From positions 310,001 to 374,000 of the forward strand of contig OZ345380.1 in assembly GCA_977006965.1 (NCBI GenBank): a stretch of 64,000 nt of DNA, written 5' to 3'. A program made the translations under genes and the position numbers. Source of the DNA: Phymatolithon calcareum (Eukaryota; Rhodophyta; Florideophyceae; Hapalidiales). Shown here piece after piece: positions 21,764 through 34,311 of the stretch. The notes below the pieces were generated by a model. That model was not told where the DNA came from. It did no database searches and was given only the letters and a program-made list of their open reading frames with translations. The stretch's first letter is position 1; every line of letters begins with the position of its first letter.

Positions 21764-23114
21764 GGTGAGTTGATTACTGTTGGATATCTGGTTAATACAC
21801 GAAAATATATCCAATATGTCTGTATGATGGACATGTGAGAACTGTGCGATACTCTGGGTATCAATTACTCTAGATGTATTGATATCTTCCGATGGCCTGA
21901 ACGATATTCCAATGTTGCCTTGATACATTGATGATAGCTGTATGTTCTCCTTTTGATTTTTTTAAACTCTATTGATACGCTTTTCACACCTGGGAAAGAC
22001 AAGACAATCGTCACACTACCAAAAACAGCAATGCGAAATGGAGAGTTTGGTGGGCACAGATAGAACATCGCTGGCAAAGGCGGCTGTCTATTACCGTTTT
22101 ATTCGTTCGGAATAGCAAAACTGATATTCCTGCAGAGACGCCATTGCCTACTGTAGAGATTGCAACGCACTGCGAAGCAACTTCAAAGAATGGTATTTAT
22201 TAAAAATGAGGAGTAGAACTTGTTCCTATATTTCGGCTCAAGATATCAATCCGGGCGACAGAGGTACAAAAGGAACCCGAGCCGTGTTCTAAACTAAGCT
22301 CAGCGACGAGAGCGACGTGCGCGAGGAGGCACTCCGGACTCAAGAGCAGGACCAGATTCAAGTTCTGCGTCCGACCTTGAATGTCGATTGGATCTCCATG
22401 CGCGACTAGATGCTCTACCACGCGCACTGGACCGGACTACATTGCAGTGCATAGATCGATTCCTGTTGGAGACTGACAGAAACGGAGAACGGGATAAGTT
22501 TCCATGTCGAACATCTTCAGGGACGACCCCTTGATCGTCTGATACATTTCCTTCTTCTACTTCGTTTTGAGCTTGACCACGACCTGTAGCATTCTCCGTA
22601 CGATTCCTCTTATCTCGTCGCAGGGCTTCCTTAATGAATCCTTCCGCAGCCCAGTTATTTTGAGCTTGCGCGAGCGCCTCGAGACCAACATCACGCCCTT
22701 GTCACGGCCTTCGTTATTCCTCATCATGTCCGGTCCCAAAATTAGATCTGCATCAAACGAATCTCCCAGCTAGTTTTAAGTCTTCCGATTGTCTCAGCTA
22801 GTGTCGCGTCGTTTGAGAGAATCTGCGCCAAGCTCCTGTTCTTTAATCAGAATGGTATTTTGCCCAGAATGTTTAATAACTGAGCCGTAGTTTTACTGTT
22901 TACATAACCTGAATCGAAATAGGAACGTAGAGAATTACTAATTTTGGCGAACCGGCACCGAACAGAACCCCTCTCAAAGATAAGGAGTACACTATAAGTA
23001 CTGAGAACGGCTCTATTGATCCTTCATTTCGGCAAACTAAAACTTCAGCCAATTATTACATCATCAACGGACACTCCCCAAACAAGGCTGTTGCCCTCCG
23101 TTCAAGGAAGCGCC
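21764..23114. other. No supported gene inside the large element
   Basis: Short frames on both strands only (75 codons or fewer). Near 21755-21775 lies a small GTGAGGTGAGGTGAG repeat. Confidence 0.5.
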
Positions 23115-25998
23115 ATGAGTCCTTTTCGTGCGAGGAAGAGAAGTAAAAAGTGGGAAACTCATCGAAACTCAGGCACAGAAGACCGTTCTATGCGTACTGA
23201 TCAGGAGCGAGAACTAGCTCTGACGACTGAAAACTCTATAGATGAATCACATTTCTCGGAATCATCAGCTCAATCCTCATTTAGCGCCGGTTCCGCTCTC
23301 GAGTCAAGTACTGAAAACGAAACTTTGGACCGGTCGAGCGAAATCGCATCTATACCATTCGATTGTTCCCCAGAATCTACAAAGGAAGACAATCTCGCAA
23401 GAAATTCTTCTAAGTGCGGACCTGTAAACGCTTCCCCTCCGGAGTCCGTTCCGGGAAGTGACCACGCATCTTTTTCAAGTTTTGATGTTGGCGACTCTGA
23501 GAAAGAGAGAGCGTCGGTCAAATATCTTGAGATTTTAGAGCTGCTGGAAAGGGGGAAGACATTCCGAACCACAATCTCCAAAATCATGGCACTTGATTTG
23601 AATAATTCTCCGTATTCCTACGACGTCATCTCACACTAAATATGGCAAAGGACAGAAATCACTAAGCGATGGCTCCCTATGTGCCGCAAAGGGCATGCTG
23701 TGGGCGCTGGAGAGCTTCAGGGAGCACAAAAGTGTCCCGCAGAATATCAGGAAATGAAGGGAATGTCCATTAGATGTGCACAACCGATGGATATTTCGAC
23801 TCGATTCTGGTACACAAATCTCTCTGACCAACTGAAAGCGTTTTGTCGTGAAAAGGTCCGGCTTGAAATGATCGTTCAGGGTTGTGAAAGATCACGAAAC
23901 GCTGCACTGGGTTATGCACCGGAAGTCCTGTCTGACTATTACGACGGAGAGGTATTTCGAAAGCTGCATGGGGAGAGGATGCGTAAATGGGATCCAATTT
24001 CAGAATTCATTGTATTTTTGTCACTGTCCAGCGATGGGTTTACCGTTCGTGAGGGGCAAAGCCGAACTCATGACGCTTGGCCCGTCGTTTTCACTATGTT
24101 AAATGTGGACGTCTCCTGCAGATTCAGAGCCGAAAACGCACTCATCACAGCTTTCATCCCGGGTACGCACATTGGCAAATATTTTGACACGTTTCTTGTT
24201 CCTATTGTGGAAGACCTCGTCAGTCTCAAGCACGGTATTCAAAAATTCTGTGCGGACGGAACTGTGAGAACTCTTTATGCGTTTGTGCTTTTCGTCACCG
24301 GTGACTGGGCTGCAAGTACTAAGCTCAGTGGGTACTGGGGGCATAACTCCAGCATGCCATGCAGATTGTGTCACAGGGAACAGAAGAATTCCAAGGAGGC
24401 TGGCTGTATGTGCATTGTTCCTTTTGGTGTGAGAGAAGCAGTACAAGAAGCTCTCCTAGAAACAGAGGGTAATACCAATCCTACCTCGGAACTGCGCTGG
24501 CTCCAGAACGAATGTCCCGGTCCTCGGACGAGTGATGAAACGGCCGCAGTTTGGGCACTTATGGACAGAAACTCTCTCCCCGTGAATTTGGTTGTTCCGG
24601 TCAGCATTTGCGCTCTTTTACTCGACTGACAAGAGTAACAGGGATTAAGCGGCGTCCCATACTATCGAGACTAACTCTTGACTACACTAAATCGTTCCCG
24701 TTTGACCCGATGCACTTGTGCCTATCTGGGTGGGTTAAACATCTTACCTCTCTCTCCTTGGGCTTACACAAAAGGACAGTTGCTCTGTCTTCTCCCTATG
24801 TCATCTCCGAAGCAGTGCAAATAAGAGCGCAAAACGCTTTGAAAGACAATCTTGGAAGCATACCAGCCTCTTGGGGTCGACCGCCACTGCCATTTCAGTT
24901 CATTCGAAGATATAAAGCGGACGACTGGAAAAGTCTCGGATTGCATTACGGAGCTCTTCTTTTTCGCGGTGCAAATGTCGATAATCGCCTTACCCGTCTT
25001 TGGGTGCTTACATCTCAAATGCTTGACATTGTCTTTGACCCTACGCCAGATGCTGCAGCCGTTTCAGAGCTTCGCGCTATTTTTCAAACAGCAGACGCTC
25101 TTTTCACAGATATATTCTTTATCTGCTTCACCCCTACAACTCATGCTATTCTACACCTCGCGGACATGATGAACGATTGTGGACCGCTGACCACTGTGTC
25201 TCAGTTCATTGTGGAGCGATTGGTGGGAGAAATTGGATCGAGGGCACAGTCATCCGTGCGAATTGAAGCTCACCTTTTCCACGACAACAATACTCTACTT
25301 GGACTCAAGCTCTTACGCGCTCGTAAAATGCTGTCGATTGTATCCGGACCATCATCTGAGGACAGAGAAAATGAGCACATTACTCAGTACTTATACAAAA
25401 GCACGGTTGCAGGTGGGGAAAAAGTCTGGAAGAAGCGAAAGTATTCTTAAGTGCGAGTTTAGGAGACGAAGGGACGAGCGTTTCAATTTCTTGCTAGCGA
25501 AAAGTACAAATGATTCATTTCAAAAGGGGTCAGCGATCATTTAGCATGGAGTGCTACGAGCGATACCGGCTCAGAAAGGCAAACAACTCATCGGATTCCA
25601 GGCAGAAGTGCTGGGTGGCTGGACACTTTGAGTCTGAAGAAAACGAGCAAGGGGGAATAAATATATACTACGGCCGAGTAAACGAGATATGGCATGTTGA
25701 GCATAAGTACGTCAACAAAAGTTGTCAGACAGTGAACGGCGATGACTTGCTCTTGCGAATCGACTGGGAAAATGACCTAACTATTGACAAACTCTCACGT
25801 TGTCCTTATGCTTCTATTAATCGAAGAGGAGTTCCAACAAAATCAAAATGGCGGACTGTTGAGCTAGCTGGCTGCATTGAGAGATGCATTGGATATTTTG
25901 ATGTTGACAGTCGGCGCTACTTTCTAGACGTAATGAAAGACAAGTTAGATGTGCTCCGTGGATCGACAGGGTTCCGTCTTCGAGGAGTTTGTTCTTGA
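23115..25998 (+). pseudogene. CMC/Plavaka-type (Tnp2-like) transposase
   Basis: The ATG at 23115 starts a basic, Ser-rich N-terminus. A TAA at 23637-23639 interrupts it, yet the same frame runs on to 24629. It includes SEFIVFLSLSSDGF (Asp near 24033), LNVDVSCRFRAEN, and FVTGDWAASTKLSGYWGHNSSMPCRLCH (Asp near 24303, then the zinc-like CRLC). A frame change at 24551-24629 leads to GIKRRPILSRL and SFPFDPMHLCLSG (Asp near 24704), the signature of Tnp2/Plavaka transposases of the CMC superfamily. A last segment in a third frame (25510-25998) has YYGRVNEIW, similar to the C-terminal region of such proteins. It cuts and pastes DNA when intact. One stop and two frameshifts break it here. Confidence 0.8.
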
Positions 25999-26331
25999 CC
26001 GCCGTATTTTACGCAAATTATGAATTGATGCTTTGGAAGTAGATTAGAATCGCATTTCGCTTAGTCCCTTTGCCTTTTTTTGCATAAATTCTAATCTTAA
26101 TTATGTGGTTATGTTCTAGTTCATAGGCTGTCTAAGTGTCATGTGGAGTTTACCGTAAGCGTATTCGCGTCTGCAGAAGAGAAAACTCTCAATTCCTCTG
26201 AGGAAAGTCTATCATGACATAAAGATTCCAAAGATTCATTATGAAGCTCTGGAAGTTTCTGTGTCACCCTATGTGAGATCGATCGAATTTTTAATTGGCC
26301 GAGAGTCCCGGTTTGGTGCCAACCCACTCAG

Positions 26332-26505
26332 ATGACTACAATCCTTGACCATCTATCAAGCCATGGAGGTACATCCGTCGGAATTGCAATCCCGTTCTCT
26401 GGAATAATTGAGGATGATATTGCAGTGTCAGTGACGGCGGCGGCATTGTATGAGACGATTGGAGCTACAGCACTTGCTCTGCTACGCATGCAAAGGGTAT
26501 TTTAA
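26332..26505 (+). CDS. Small ORF, 57 aa, possible exon
   Basis: ATG at 26332, MTTILDHLSSHGGTSVGIA then IPFSGIIEDDIAVSV and a hydrophobic, Ala-rich end. The composition is protein-like, and the last codons include AAAGGGTATTTT, a possible 5' splice site. No match is recognised. It may be a gene piece carried in the large element. Confidence 0.25.
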   Translation: MTTILDHLSSHGGTSVGIAIPFSGIIEDDIAVSVTAAALYETIGATALALLRMQRVF

Positions 26506-29500
26506 TCTAAGAACTGCATTGCTCAAAGAGTTGATTTGCCTTCACACTATTGGACAAAGAATTTTGTATAGCACGTGTTCTCATCTCGATGTCATTCCGA
26601 AACAAAAGCCCACATCGCCGTCGCCGATACCTGCAGATAAAATTTTACCACCACAGAGGTATCACTACCATGCAACCGACTGTGATGGAAAGCTAAAGGG
26701 AAAGCTCACATTTGCATTTGGCGCTTTTTACCGCTGATAAGAGTCAGACCCCCATCTTCTTGGGCTCTCAACCGAGAACAATGCATTTGATCAACCAAGC
26801 GTGGGGTAATGCCATATGCGCCGCAGACTGAATTGTGATTTAAGGTACTGCGCAGCTGCAACGCTCAAGATTTTCATTTGAAGTCTCTCAGCGCTACTGA
26901 CATCCAATTTGAACTTGCGTTTCTCGAGAATGCGGAGCTTTGTAATCCTTTCCTTCAATCGATCATCACGCAATGACAGGTCTAAAAGGTCCGTACAAGC
27001 GCCAAGGTACGCATTATGCGAGCGACGCTTTCACTTAGCAGAGAAAATTCTTCTATATCGTCCCGCTGCGAGAGGGACGGCTTTAATTGCAACTTACGGT
27101 GGACTAAATTAGCCGTATGCGTCCATCAATTGCATCCTGTCACCCTCTGCGACTTCCCGTAACGATCTTGATCAACGTATCCACGGCCACGAATTCAACT
27201 TGGAATGAGCATATTCATGTTTCAGGTATGCACAATGGAACTCTCATCGCTCTTCTGCATGATACATTGGTTCAGTGCCATGAATGCTGATGGATTTCAT
27301 AATCGTTATTTTTTCAATCTTCAATTTCTATTTCACAGACCGCAATGTGTCTGATTTTGAGGACATTGGAAGAGACTGAGCGCTTTTTTTTCTGGTCAAT
27401 TGAAGTCCATCCCTGACAAATTTGGCTGCACCCTGAATGTACACACGTGAAGAGCCGGGATTGAGAGGACGTACGGCAAGGCCAGTTTTATAAGTCGAAA
27501 TTCTTCTTCGGAGTGCGCATATGTACGCGCGATTAACGGTTGAATAGGCCCCAGGGCTGGCGAATGACTGAAAATCTGACGTGAGAGCGATGTTTCAAAT
27601 TTGTTTTGCCAAGAGAAATGTTGGCATCCAAGTCATTTATTTAGCATGCACATCTTGGAATCCGAAAAGTACGTCAGAGAGGATTTACCTAACTCTGTGA
27701 TTGCCATCGATACTGACATCCTAACATCTGAATGCGCCGGCAGCGCTCCAGTTTTCAGTGAAAATAATAACCGTTCATATTCAAACAGTTCAAAATCCAA
27801 ATCTCTTGCCAATGACCCGCACCGCCACCACAGCAACTGAGCTTTCAACAAGCGCACAACATCTCGCGCTCCACCTCCGAGGTGTTCCAGGTCAGCTGAT
27901 GTACCTCTTAGTGGAAAACAGCGGTTCATGTAGTGATGCGCTATCCAGTTTGCTCGACAGTACTGCAACAACATGGAGCTTTGGAATTCGCATTGCAAAG
28001 TCGCCACGAGAGCGCTTAAGAGTGAGCGCACGATCTTCACGGTGCACCAACGGACACAACTTATAACGATAGCACCGAGCGCTCTAAGCGAAATGTAGAG
28101 GCCGACTTGACAGCGCAATGACGTATTTCGGCCGTGTACGCCGTCTGCGCCGAGATCTGTCGTTCTACGACCCTAGTTTAACAGCGCTTTATGCTCGACG
28201 CCATATGCATACAGCGCGCATAGCACATACGAATCGGTATGTAGCGCGCATCACTTCTATTGTCGAGCACTGCAGAGCATAGAACCGCGAAGATGAAGGC
28301 GATATGGAAGATTAGTCCAGGCCAGTGCAAGTGGGAATGCAGATGTGATGCATATCTACTCAAGAATTGAAAATATTTTGAAAACTATGAAACTCACGGT
28401 CCAAAATTAATTTATTTCAATCCTTACCAATACAAGATTGACAAGTGGACTATTGTCAATCAAGCATATTCACATATAATTAGTACAGTTAACCAATAGT
28501 AATGTTTCTGATACGCGCTCGAAGCCAGTTCTACATGAAGTACTTCTCCGTTATATCGTAAAGATGTCATTGCACAATCATTGAGAGTGCGGTTAACGGC
28601 TGTCATAGAATGGGAAATTGTCCATCTAATAAGTATCATGAAAATGCATTTACTGGATCATAGGGAAACCATATGCGGAATGTTAGATATCCACAAAGGT
28701 ATCGATCCTTGTTCATCAGCGAGAGATCAACGGCAGATCAAGAACGAATCAATTCACCTCACTGGGCTCACGCTCATTTCAACTTCGAGACCATATGCAA
28801 GACGCTCGCGACACGGCCGGCGCGGGCAACCATCGGAGATGAGCTTGCTCTCGCCGTCGGTCGAAGGCAAATTTCTGCAGTCAACAAAAGAGTGCGCTAA
28901 TCCCTCCATGCTCGTCGCGATCAGATTAACACCCGTCAATAAACTATCGTCATAACTGAGTGAAACAACTCATCGCTCCACGCCCCCACGATACTAGCTT
29001 ATTCTTCTCCCTGTGCCCAAGCTATAGCGGTTCGGGTAGCTGCAATGGCGAATTTGACCGCCAGCCGGGAACGCAATGCCACTGTCGCGTCCAGCTGCAA
29101 AGAGAACTTTGAAACCGACTGCTCTTCATATCACGCGCTCAGAGTTCCTTGAAGACTTTTGCAGGATGAATTCGTGAAGCGGACAACAATGCGTCGAAAT
29201 ACATAACTCACAGAAGTAGTCTGCTCTTACCTCGCACACTCACTCTGGAATAAACGCGCAATAAATATCGGCAACCGATGCAACTCGCTCCTGTTCCTTA
29301 CAGCATGCTCAACAGCATGGTGCCGCAGCACAACGAGAGAACAAAATACATAGAGGACGGCCGCTGTCGGATATGTCAATCCATCGTGTCGCGCAACTTC
29401 CCTTATGTCGTCATACCTCTCCGCCAACCGCATCAGCGAGTGCGACGGCACCGACCATGCCGTTATTTGTCGAAGATCGCAATGCGCAGCACTCAACTTT

Positions 29501-30231
29501 TCTCGCTCCGTTTTGCGCAGTTTCGTCGGATCACCCTGACACATTAAGTCTAACTTGTTTATCTGCTTGTCAACTTTTTACGCTCGATGGCAACAACGGC
29601 GCCACACACTTTCGCCGTGACCTGCCTCGTCCGCATATCGAGCGCCAATCTGTCTGCTACATTTGCAATCATTGCAATTTTTGAGATCATCGCTTCATCT
29701 CTGTCAGCCCTCCGACGAACAGAACACAGGGCTCTTTGCGTTGGTGTATTTGATCCTACAACTCCTTGCCGACAATTGCACCAGAAAGGAAAACTTCGTT
29801 CAACAAATCATACTTCCGTTCTGGCTCCATACTCCCCTTCAAGCATCGCAGTATCTGGCTGCTCGCGCCCCTCGTTGACTGTCGCCGCAGGCCCTACACA
29901 AGCTGCTCCATGGTCGGATTTTTGCTCCCGCCGTTCGTTTGGCGTAAAAACGAAAACAGCGACTCCAGGAGGTATGTCGATATGCGCGTTAGTAGCACGT
30001 ACCCACCCACTGTTTTCGCTAGAGTTTCTCTCAAAATAAAGCAACGCATCGCTACTGAAGTCTAGAAAAGCTCTGCCCATACTGTTGACTTGCTATTCGT
30101 GCGTCCATTTATAAGCTGCTCTTCGTAGTACGCCGCCAGTTCCCTCATCAAGTCAGCAGTAGCTGTTTCATATGTTGTTAATGCAGTCCGCAGCGGTGCC
30201 TTGCGCAGCAGATTCAGTTTGTGCGATCTAT
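26506..30231. other. Unassigned interior of the large element
   Basis: No confident gene. A plus-strand frame with ATG at 27812 (84 codons, MTRTATTATELSTS, ending 28066) overlaps a longer minus-strand frame (27633-28118). Plus-strand frames at 29373-29684 and 29587-30039 and minus frames at 29227-29544 and 29808-30080 compete. The minus ones lie downstream of the P-like transposase and could be its decayed C-terminus. Confidence 0.4.
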
Positions 30232-31849
30232 CTACGTCAAATCGCGAGCGGCCAATTTCAAGGTCCGAGCGAGCGCCGACAGTTCGCGTCGCAGCTCCCG
30301 GGACTCAGCCTTCGCAACTTTGAGCTTCAGCCCAGCGATGACGTGCCCGCTGTACACAGCGAGAGCTCCTGGGACATACATCTTGCCCCAGGAGCTCAGA
30401 GTGACAAACTTGTCCGTCAGCAGCGGTTCTTGCTCGGGGAGACCACTGAGCAGCGCAGCCTTGTCCTCTGCCCTAAGTGAAACCAAGTGTTTCCAGTTGA
30501 GTCGTACGAGCCCTTCAGCGTCGCGCACTTCGACGTGACGACGGCGACTTCTCGTGGAGTAGAGCAAGTTGCGATCCCTCTTCAGAAGATGCGCGGGATC
30601 GCCGCGGAGCAAGACCGCCTCTTTCGAATATGGATCTCGTAAGTAGACGGGAAACCTGGCGTGCGCGCGCAACGCTGCGGAACAGCTCGGCTGGGGCCGA
30701 GATGGTTTCGAAAAGTGCTAGCGCTATGCGGTTCAGTACGTTTTGTGAGGTTGCAAACATGTGAACGACGTCGGTGCCGTCGCTCGTGCTGTTCGCCGAG
30801 TCGAAAATTGCCACAGGGCTGTCACGCAGAATATCGAGGGAGAACGGCAAGTCACGGCAGAGTGGGACGGTGGCGGAGCGTCGTCGTCGATGGCGGCGAG
30901 GGACCTGAGCCCCTTGACCACAGGCGTAGCGGCATCAAAACAAATGTCTGCAGGTTTGATGTTGTTACAGTCCAAATTCTCGAGTACCTCGTCGAGCACT
31001 CCAACGTAGTCGAGCGAGCTCATTGCGGACGGACACGGTGCAACTCGAACGACGTGTTTGACCCCACTGTGGACGATGGATAGAAGAAAAACTTCAGCCG
31101 TGCAGGCAAATTCAATGTTCTGAAGGTCAGGTTCCTTTAGGACTTAGTGCGCTAACGAGTCACGCTACTAAACGAAGCCAACAAACGTGTTGAGTTTTGT
31201 CGAAACTGCGCCCTGACGCACGTGTATTCCATCGTGCTGGATGAGTACGCGTCGTGGAATTGCAAGATGCGCGTCTAAATATTCCGCGAGCCGCTGTACG
31301 CTTTTAATTGAGGAGAATAGTAAATCGCAATCTGGCAACTCGCTGAATAGATGCGACCGATGGGACTCCGATTTCTGAGGACATGAACTTGTAAGTGTGC
31401 AGACCTATGCGAGTTTGCAAATGGGAGAAGAAGGCGAGGTCCGTGTCAGTCCACCGCCAGCGATTCTTCGATCTCGTGCTGTTCTCCAAAAAAGAAGAGA
31501 CAAAGTTCAGCCGAACCACAGGTGCAATTCCTTTGTTCTTTGCACAGCGTACGCATTCAGCGATTAGGTCTGACGTGGGAACAGTGGCTGGTATCGAAAC
31601 AGGGGTGTCAGTGGCCGAGGGTTGGTGATGGTTGTGGTAGACGCGATGAGGATCGTTGCCAGGTACGAGCATGTGATGCTGGTGTAGTCGTTCGTTTGCT
31701 TGACGAAGTCGTTTGCATTCCTTTTGTGCTTCTGTGAGTGCTTCCTTGGACACCTCCAGGCGCTTTCGAAGGCGAGTGACGTAGTCGCTGGCGGTGTACG
31801 ATGAAGGGCCAGGGTTTGGATTTGTTGGGGGCGCCGCCACACGAGGCAA
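30232..31849 (-). pseudogene. P-element/THAP9-like transposase, frameshifted
   Basis: Reading leftwards, 31849-31304 starts with a coiled coil (TRLRKRLEVSKEALTEAQKE). Then RWRWTDTDLAFFSHLQTRIG and EIGVPSVASIQRV match the helix-turn region before the P/THAP9 catalytic domain. About 31290-31170 reads AIPRRVLIQHDGIHVRQGAV (first Asp). 31023-30900 has VLDEVLENLDCNNIKPADIC (second Asp). 30672-30232 has LRGDPAHLLKRDRN (the D-P-x-H-L-x-K-x-x-RN box with the next acidic residue), then NWKHLVSL, LTDKFV and KMYVPGALAVYSGHV, all in the family order. At least three frame changes make it inactive. No THAP zinc finger is visible upstream. It sits next to the right TIR. Confidence 0.75.
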
Positions 31850-31887
31850 GGTTGTGTGCGGGTTGGAGTAGGGGAGCGGGACGGATT

Positions 31888-32690
31888 TTAGCCAGTGCGA
31901 AATGACCGATCAAGTGCTGTGTGAGCCAATTTGGCTTTGCGCTGTGAAGGAGGTCTGTTGGTGAGATCCAATCGCTTATTGATCGACGCCCACTCTTGGC
32001 GGCAAAGCGCTTCAAACAGATGCGAAGGCAGTCGCCTGTGACCACCGGCAGAGTGACGGCATCTGAACCTTCCGTAGATGGGGATTTTGGACTTGGATCC
32101 GAGCCGCCCATGATGCGCCAATGCAATGCGCAGTTCGGTCCGATTGAGCTCCGCACATGTACCCAGCGAGGTTCTGTTGCGACTTTGCTTCTGAACGCGA
32201 TATGAAGACGGTCTGGGATGTTGAGGGTGACGGCCGGTCTGCCAACAGAAATGCGATAGGAGGAAAGCGCCCAACATTGGCTCGGTGGAAGGACAGGAGC
32301 TGTCCCAAGCTGAATTACATAAATGAGTCGCTTCGTTGTAGTACCGTGAAAGAGTACCACGGCACGCACTGATATAGGGAGCATTTGATGGCGAGGAGAG
32401 GACTGTGGCACAGTAGACATTTGGAAGAAGCAGAAGCCGATGAGATGGAGATGCCGGAATGGGACTGCGTGAAGAAAATCGGGGAAAACGCGACTGACGT
32501 CGCCGCATGGTTTCAGCCGTAATCCTGAGCACGGCGAGGAGACGGTCGTTTCGGCATTTTCGTCCTTCGCGTCTTCGCGCCATCTGCGCAATAGTTTTTG
32601 CGCTTGGCGCCAAATTCTCAGGTCGAAATGAGGTGAGCAGAGAATCCATGCAGAGGATCCAAGCGATTTGGCGCAAAACTCACTTTGCAT
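31888..32690 (-). other. Overlapping open frames, unknown
   Basis: Two minus-strand frames stay open over ~800 bp (31888-32676, and 31608-32690 whose lower part only shadows the coiled coil). The second contains protein-like stretches (GFCFFQMSTVPQ, IPDRLHIAFRSKV). Their place upstream of the P-like catalytic region suggests the transposase N-terminus or leader, but I find no THAP C2CH pattern. Confidence 0.35.
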
Positions 32691-33012
32691 GTTCTCCGGT
32701 TTTCTAATTCTGCCAAAAGTGTCCTATTGTTGGCGGCCACGTCTCCACGTTTTCGTCTCATCATCGTGCCAGTACTGAGCATTCGCGTCGGATTCGGTCA
32801 TGCCTAAGCAGCCATTTCCGCACTCTTCGCGATCTGTCTTTGTGCATCTAAGGGTCGAATGCGTCCAGTCGCGTGCCTATTGACGGCTGCCGAACATGAA
32901 GTGCGTCGAGACCCTGACAGTGCCATGCTTTGTCGAAATTTTTTTGATGCAGTAACCTTCTCATAATTCGCTATGCACAACGGACGCCTCTTTTTTATAG
33001 AAGGTTTGTTAC

Positions 33013-33062
33013 GAAGTGGTATGACACCGGGTCTGCGTTTCTCCCCCCTTAACATTTCCCTG
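33013..33062 (-). repeat. Right terminal inverted repeat
   Basis: Complement of 20385-20433, ending ..TAACATTTCCCTG. Confidence 0.88.
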
Positions 33063-33070
33063 GTTGAAGG
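33063..33070. repeat. Target site duplication, right
   Basis: GTTGAAGG, identical to 20377-20384. Confidence 0.7.
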
Positions 33071-33526
33071 TTGACCGGGTTTGGAATATCATCTGGCCAA
33101 TAGAACTGAGTTTTAATGAAAGTGATATGAGCGCTGAAAATGCTCAATTTTAGATGAACTATTAAATATTTATCGGTCCAAGCTCACATTTACTGTCGCT
33201 AGTTACGTGAAAGCAGCTCGTGTTTTTTCGCGTCCACAAAAACAAGGATACTTTAGTCTTGATTTTTTTCTTCGTTTTAAGGGAAAGGACCTACACTGCT
33301 TTATAAAGCCTTTCAAATTTCCTTTTGAACTTGCATTCTTGATGATCCCTCACCTTAGCGTTGATCTATGTTGTCGAAGCTTATCTTGCAAATACAAACC
33401 GGGTCTGTGAGCATGTTTCTGACTTATGGTCCTCCCCCTTTCACCATCAATCCAATGCCGCGCTTGGTCAGCAGCTACTGTTAAACTAACGGTAGTGACC
33501 GAAAATGTCCACTGCATGGTACAAAG
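33071..33526. other. No supported gene
   Basis: AT-rich flank of the large element with short frames only. Confidence 0.55.
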
Positions 33527-33901
33527 ATGAACAATGGTAGCAGTAATTTTTTCTGTCCTATAATGCACGCATCCGCGCGCGGTATAGGATTCCTTCGGTT
33601 ACTGCGAAGGGACCCTTCCCGAAATGGTCGTGCGGGAAGCAGAGAAGGCACTCGGGAAGCAATAAGTTTCTCCATCAAACTCCACGCTGTGACGTGGAAC
33701 TGCGCCGGCGTGGCAATGCCGAACAGAGACGTACGATGCAACTGGCTCGGACGCATTCTTCGAATGGGCGAACGCCGCCTAGTCCGCCAGGTGTTGCTTC
33801 AATGCGTTAGACCAAGGCCAGAATCAATCTTTCGTGACGAACCTGGACGAGACATGAAAGCCGCAGTCGAACTCGCTAATGATAGGATAGAATGGAATTA
33901 A
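33527..33901 (+). pseudogene. LINE ORF2 C-terminal fragment
   Basis: From about 33720 the frame reads NRDVRCNWLGRILRMGERRL and then LVRQVLLQCVRPRPESIFRD, ending EWN and a stop at 33901. This is the R..RWLGH.LRM pattern seen at the C-terminus of many non-LTR reverse transcriptases. Upstream codons in this frame are not clearly related. A 3' UTR-like stretch follows, ending in an ATGAATGAATGAA tail near 34295-34310, typical of a LINE end. No RT core is present. Confidence 0.7.
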
Positions 33902-34293
33902 CTTAGAAGCTCGAATTGTAGTATAATGACAGGGCAAACCCGGACTGTAAAAGGGTGTGAAACAATCACGATGCGAAGGAAGAAGATAGAACAAAAGGGG
34001 ACGAAAAGAATGGTGTGTGAAGCGACCTTGGGAGCGGTAGTTTAGGGAACCGTTATAGATGAAAGCACGAAAACCTCAGTCCTGGGGTGCTTGCCCCCTT
34101 TACTGTAGAGGGACGTCGAACGTGGCATAAGTAGCAAGACGACGTCGCAGAGCAACAAAAAGAAGCTAATTATCCTATCGTGGGGGTAATTGTAATTACC
34201 GTGGGTAGCACATTCCTGGTCGACGCTGTAAGCCCGAACGGAACGATTCACAATACTACACGAATCGCTGCTAGCCCCATTAGGCGAAAAGGC

Positions 34294-34311
34294 AAAATGA
34301 ATGAATGAAAG
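34294..34311 (+). repeat. LINE-type simple tail (TGAA)n
   Basis: AAAATGAATGAATGAAAG follows the LINE C-terminal fragment. The same tail motif begins the satellite at 63881. Confidence 0.6.

Larger units (their letters stand above)
20385..33062. mobile_element. 12.7-kb TIR-bounded composite transposon
   Basis: Near-identical inverted ends (20385-20433 and 33013-33062) share AGGGRAATGTTA, then GGGGGGAGAAACGCAGACCC and GGTGTCATACCRCTTC. GTTGAAGG occurs directly outside both ends (20377-20384 and 33063-33070), an 8-bp target duplication; the left end seems to lack one terminal C. An 8-bp duplication fits P and hAT superfamilies. Inside are a P/THAP9-type transposase remnant on minus near the right end, a CMC/Plavaka-type transposase remnant on plus in the middle, and an unknown plus-strand gene near the left end. 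The simplest reading is a P-like element that received the second transposon and cargo. Confidence 0.78.
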
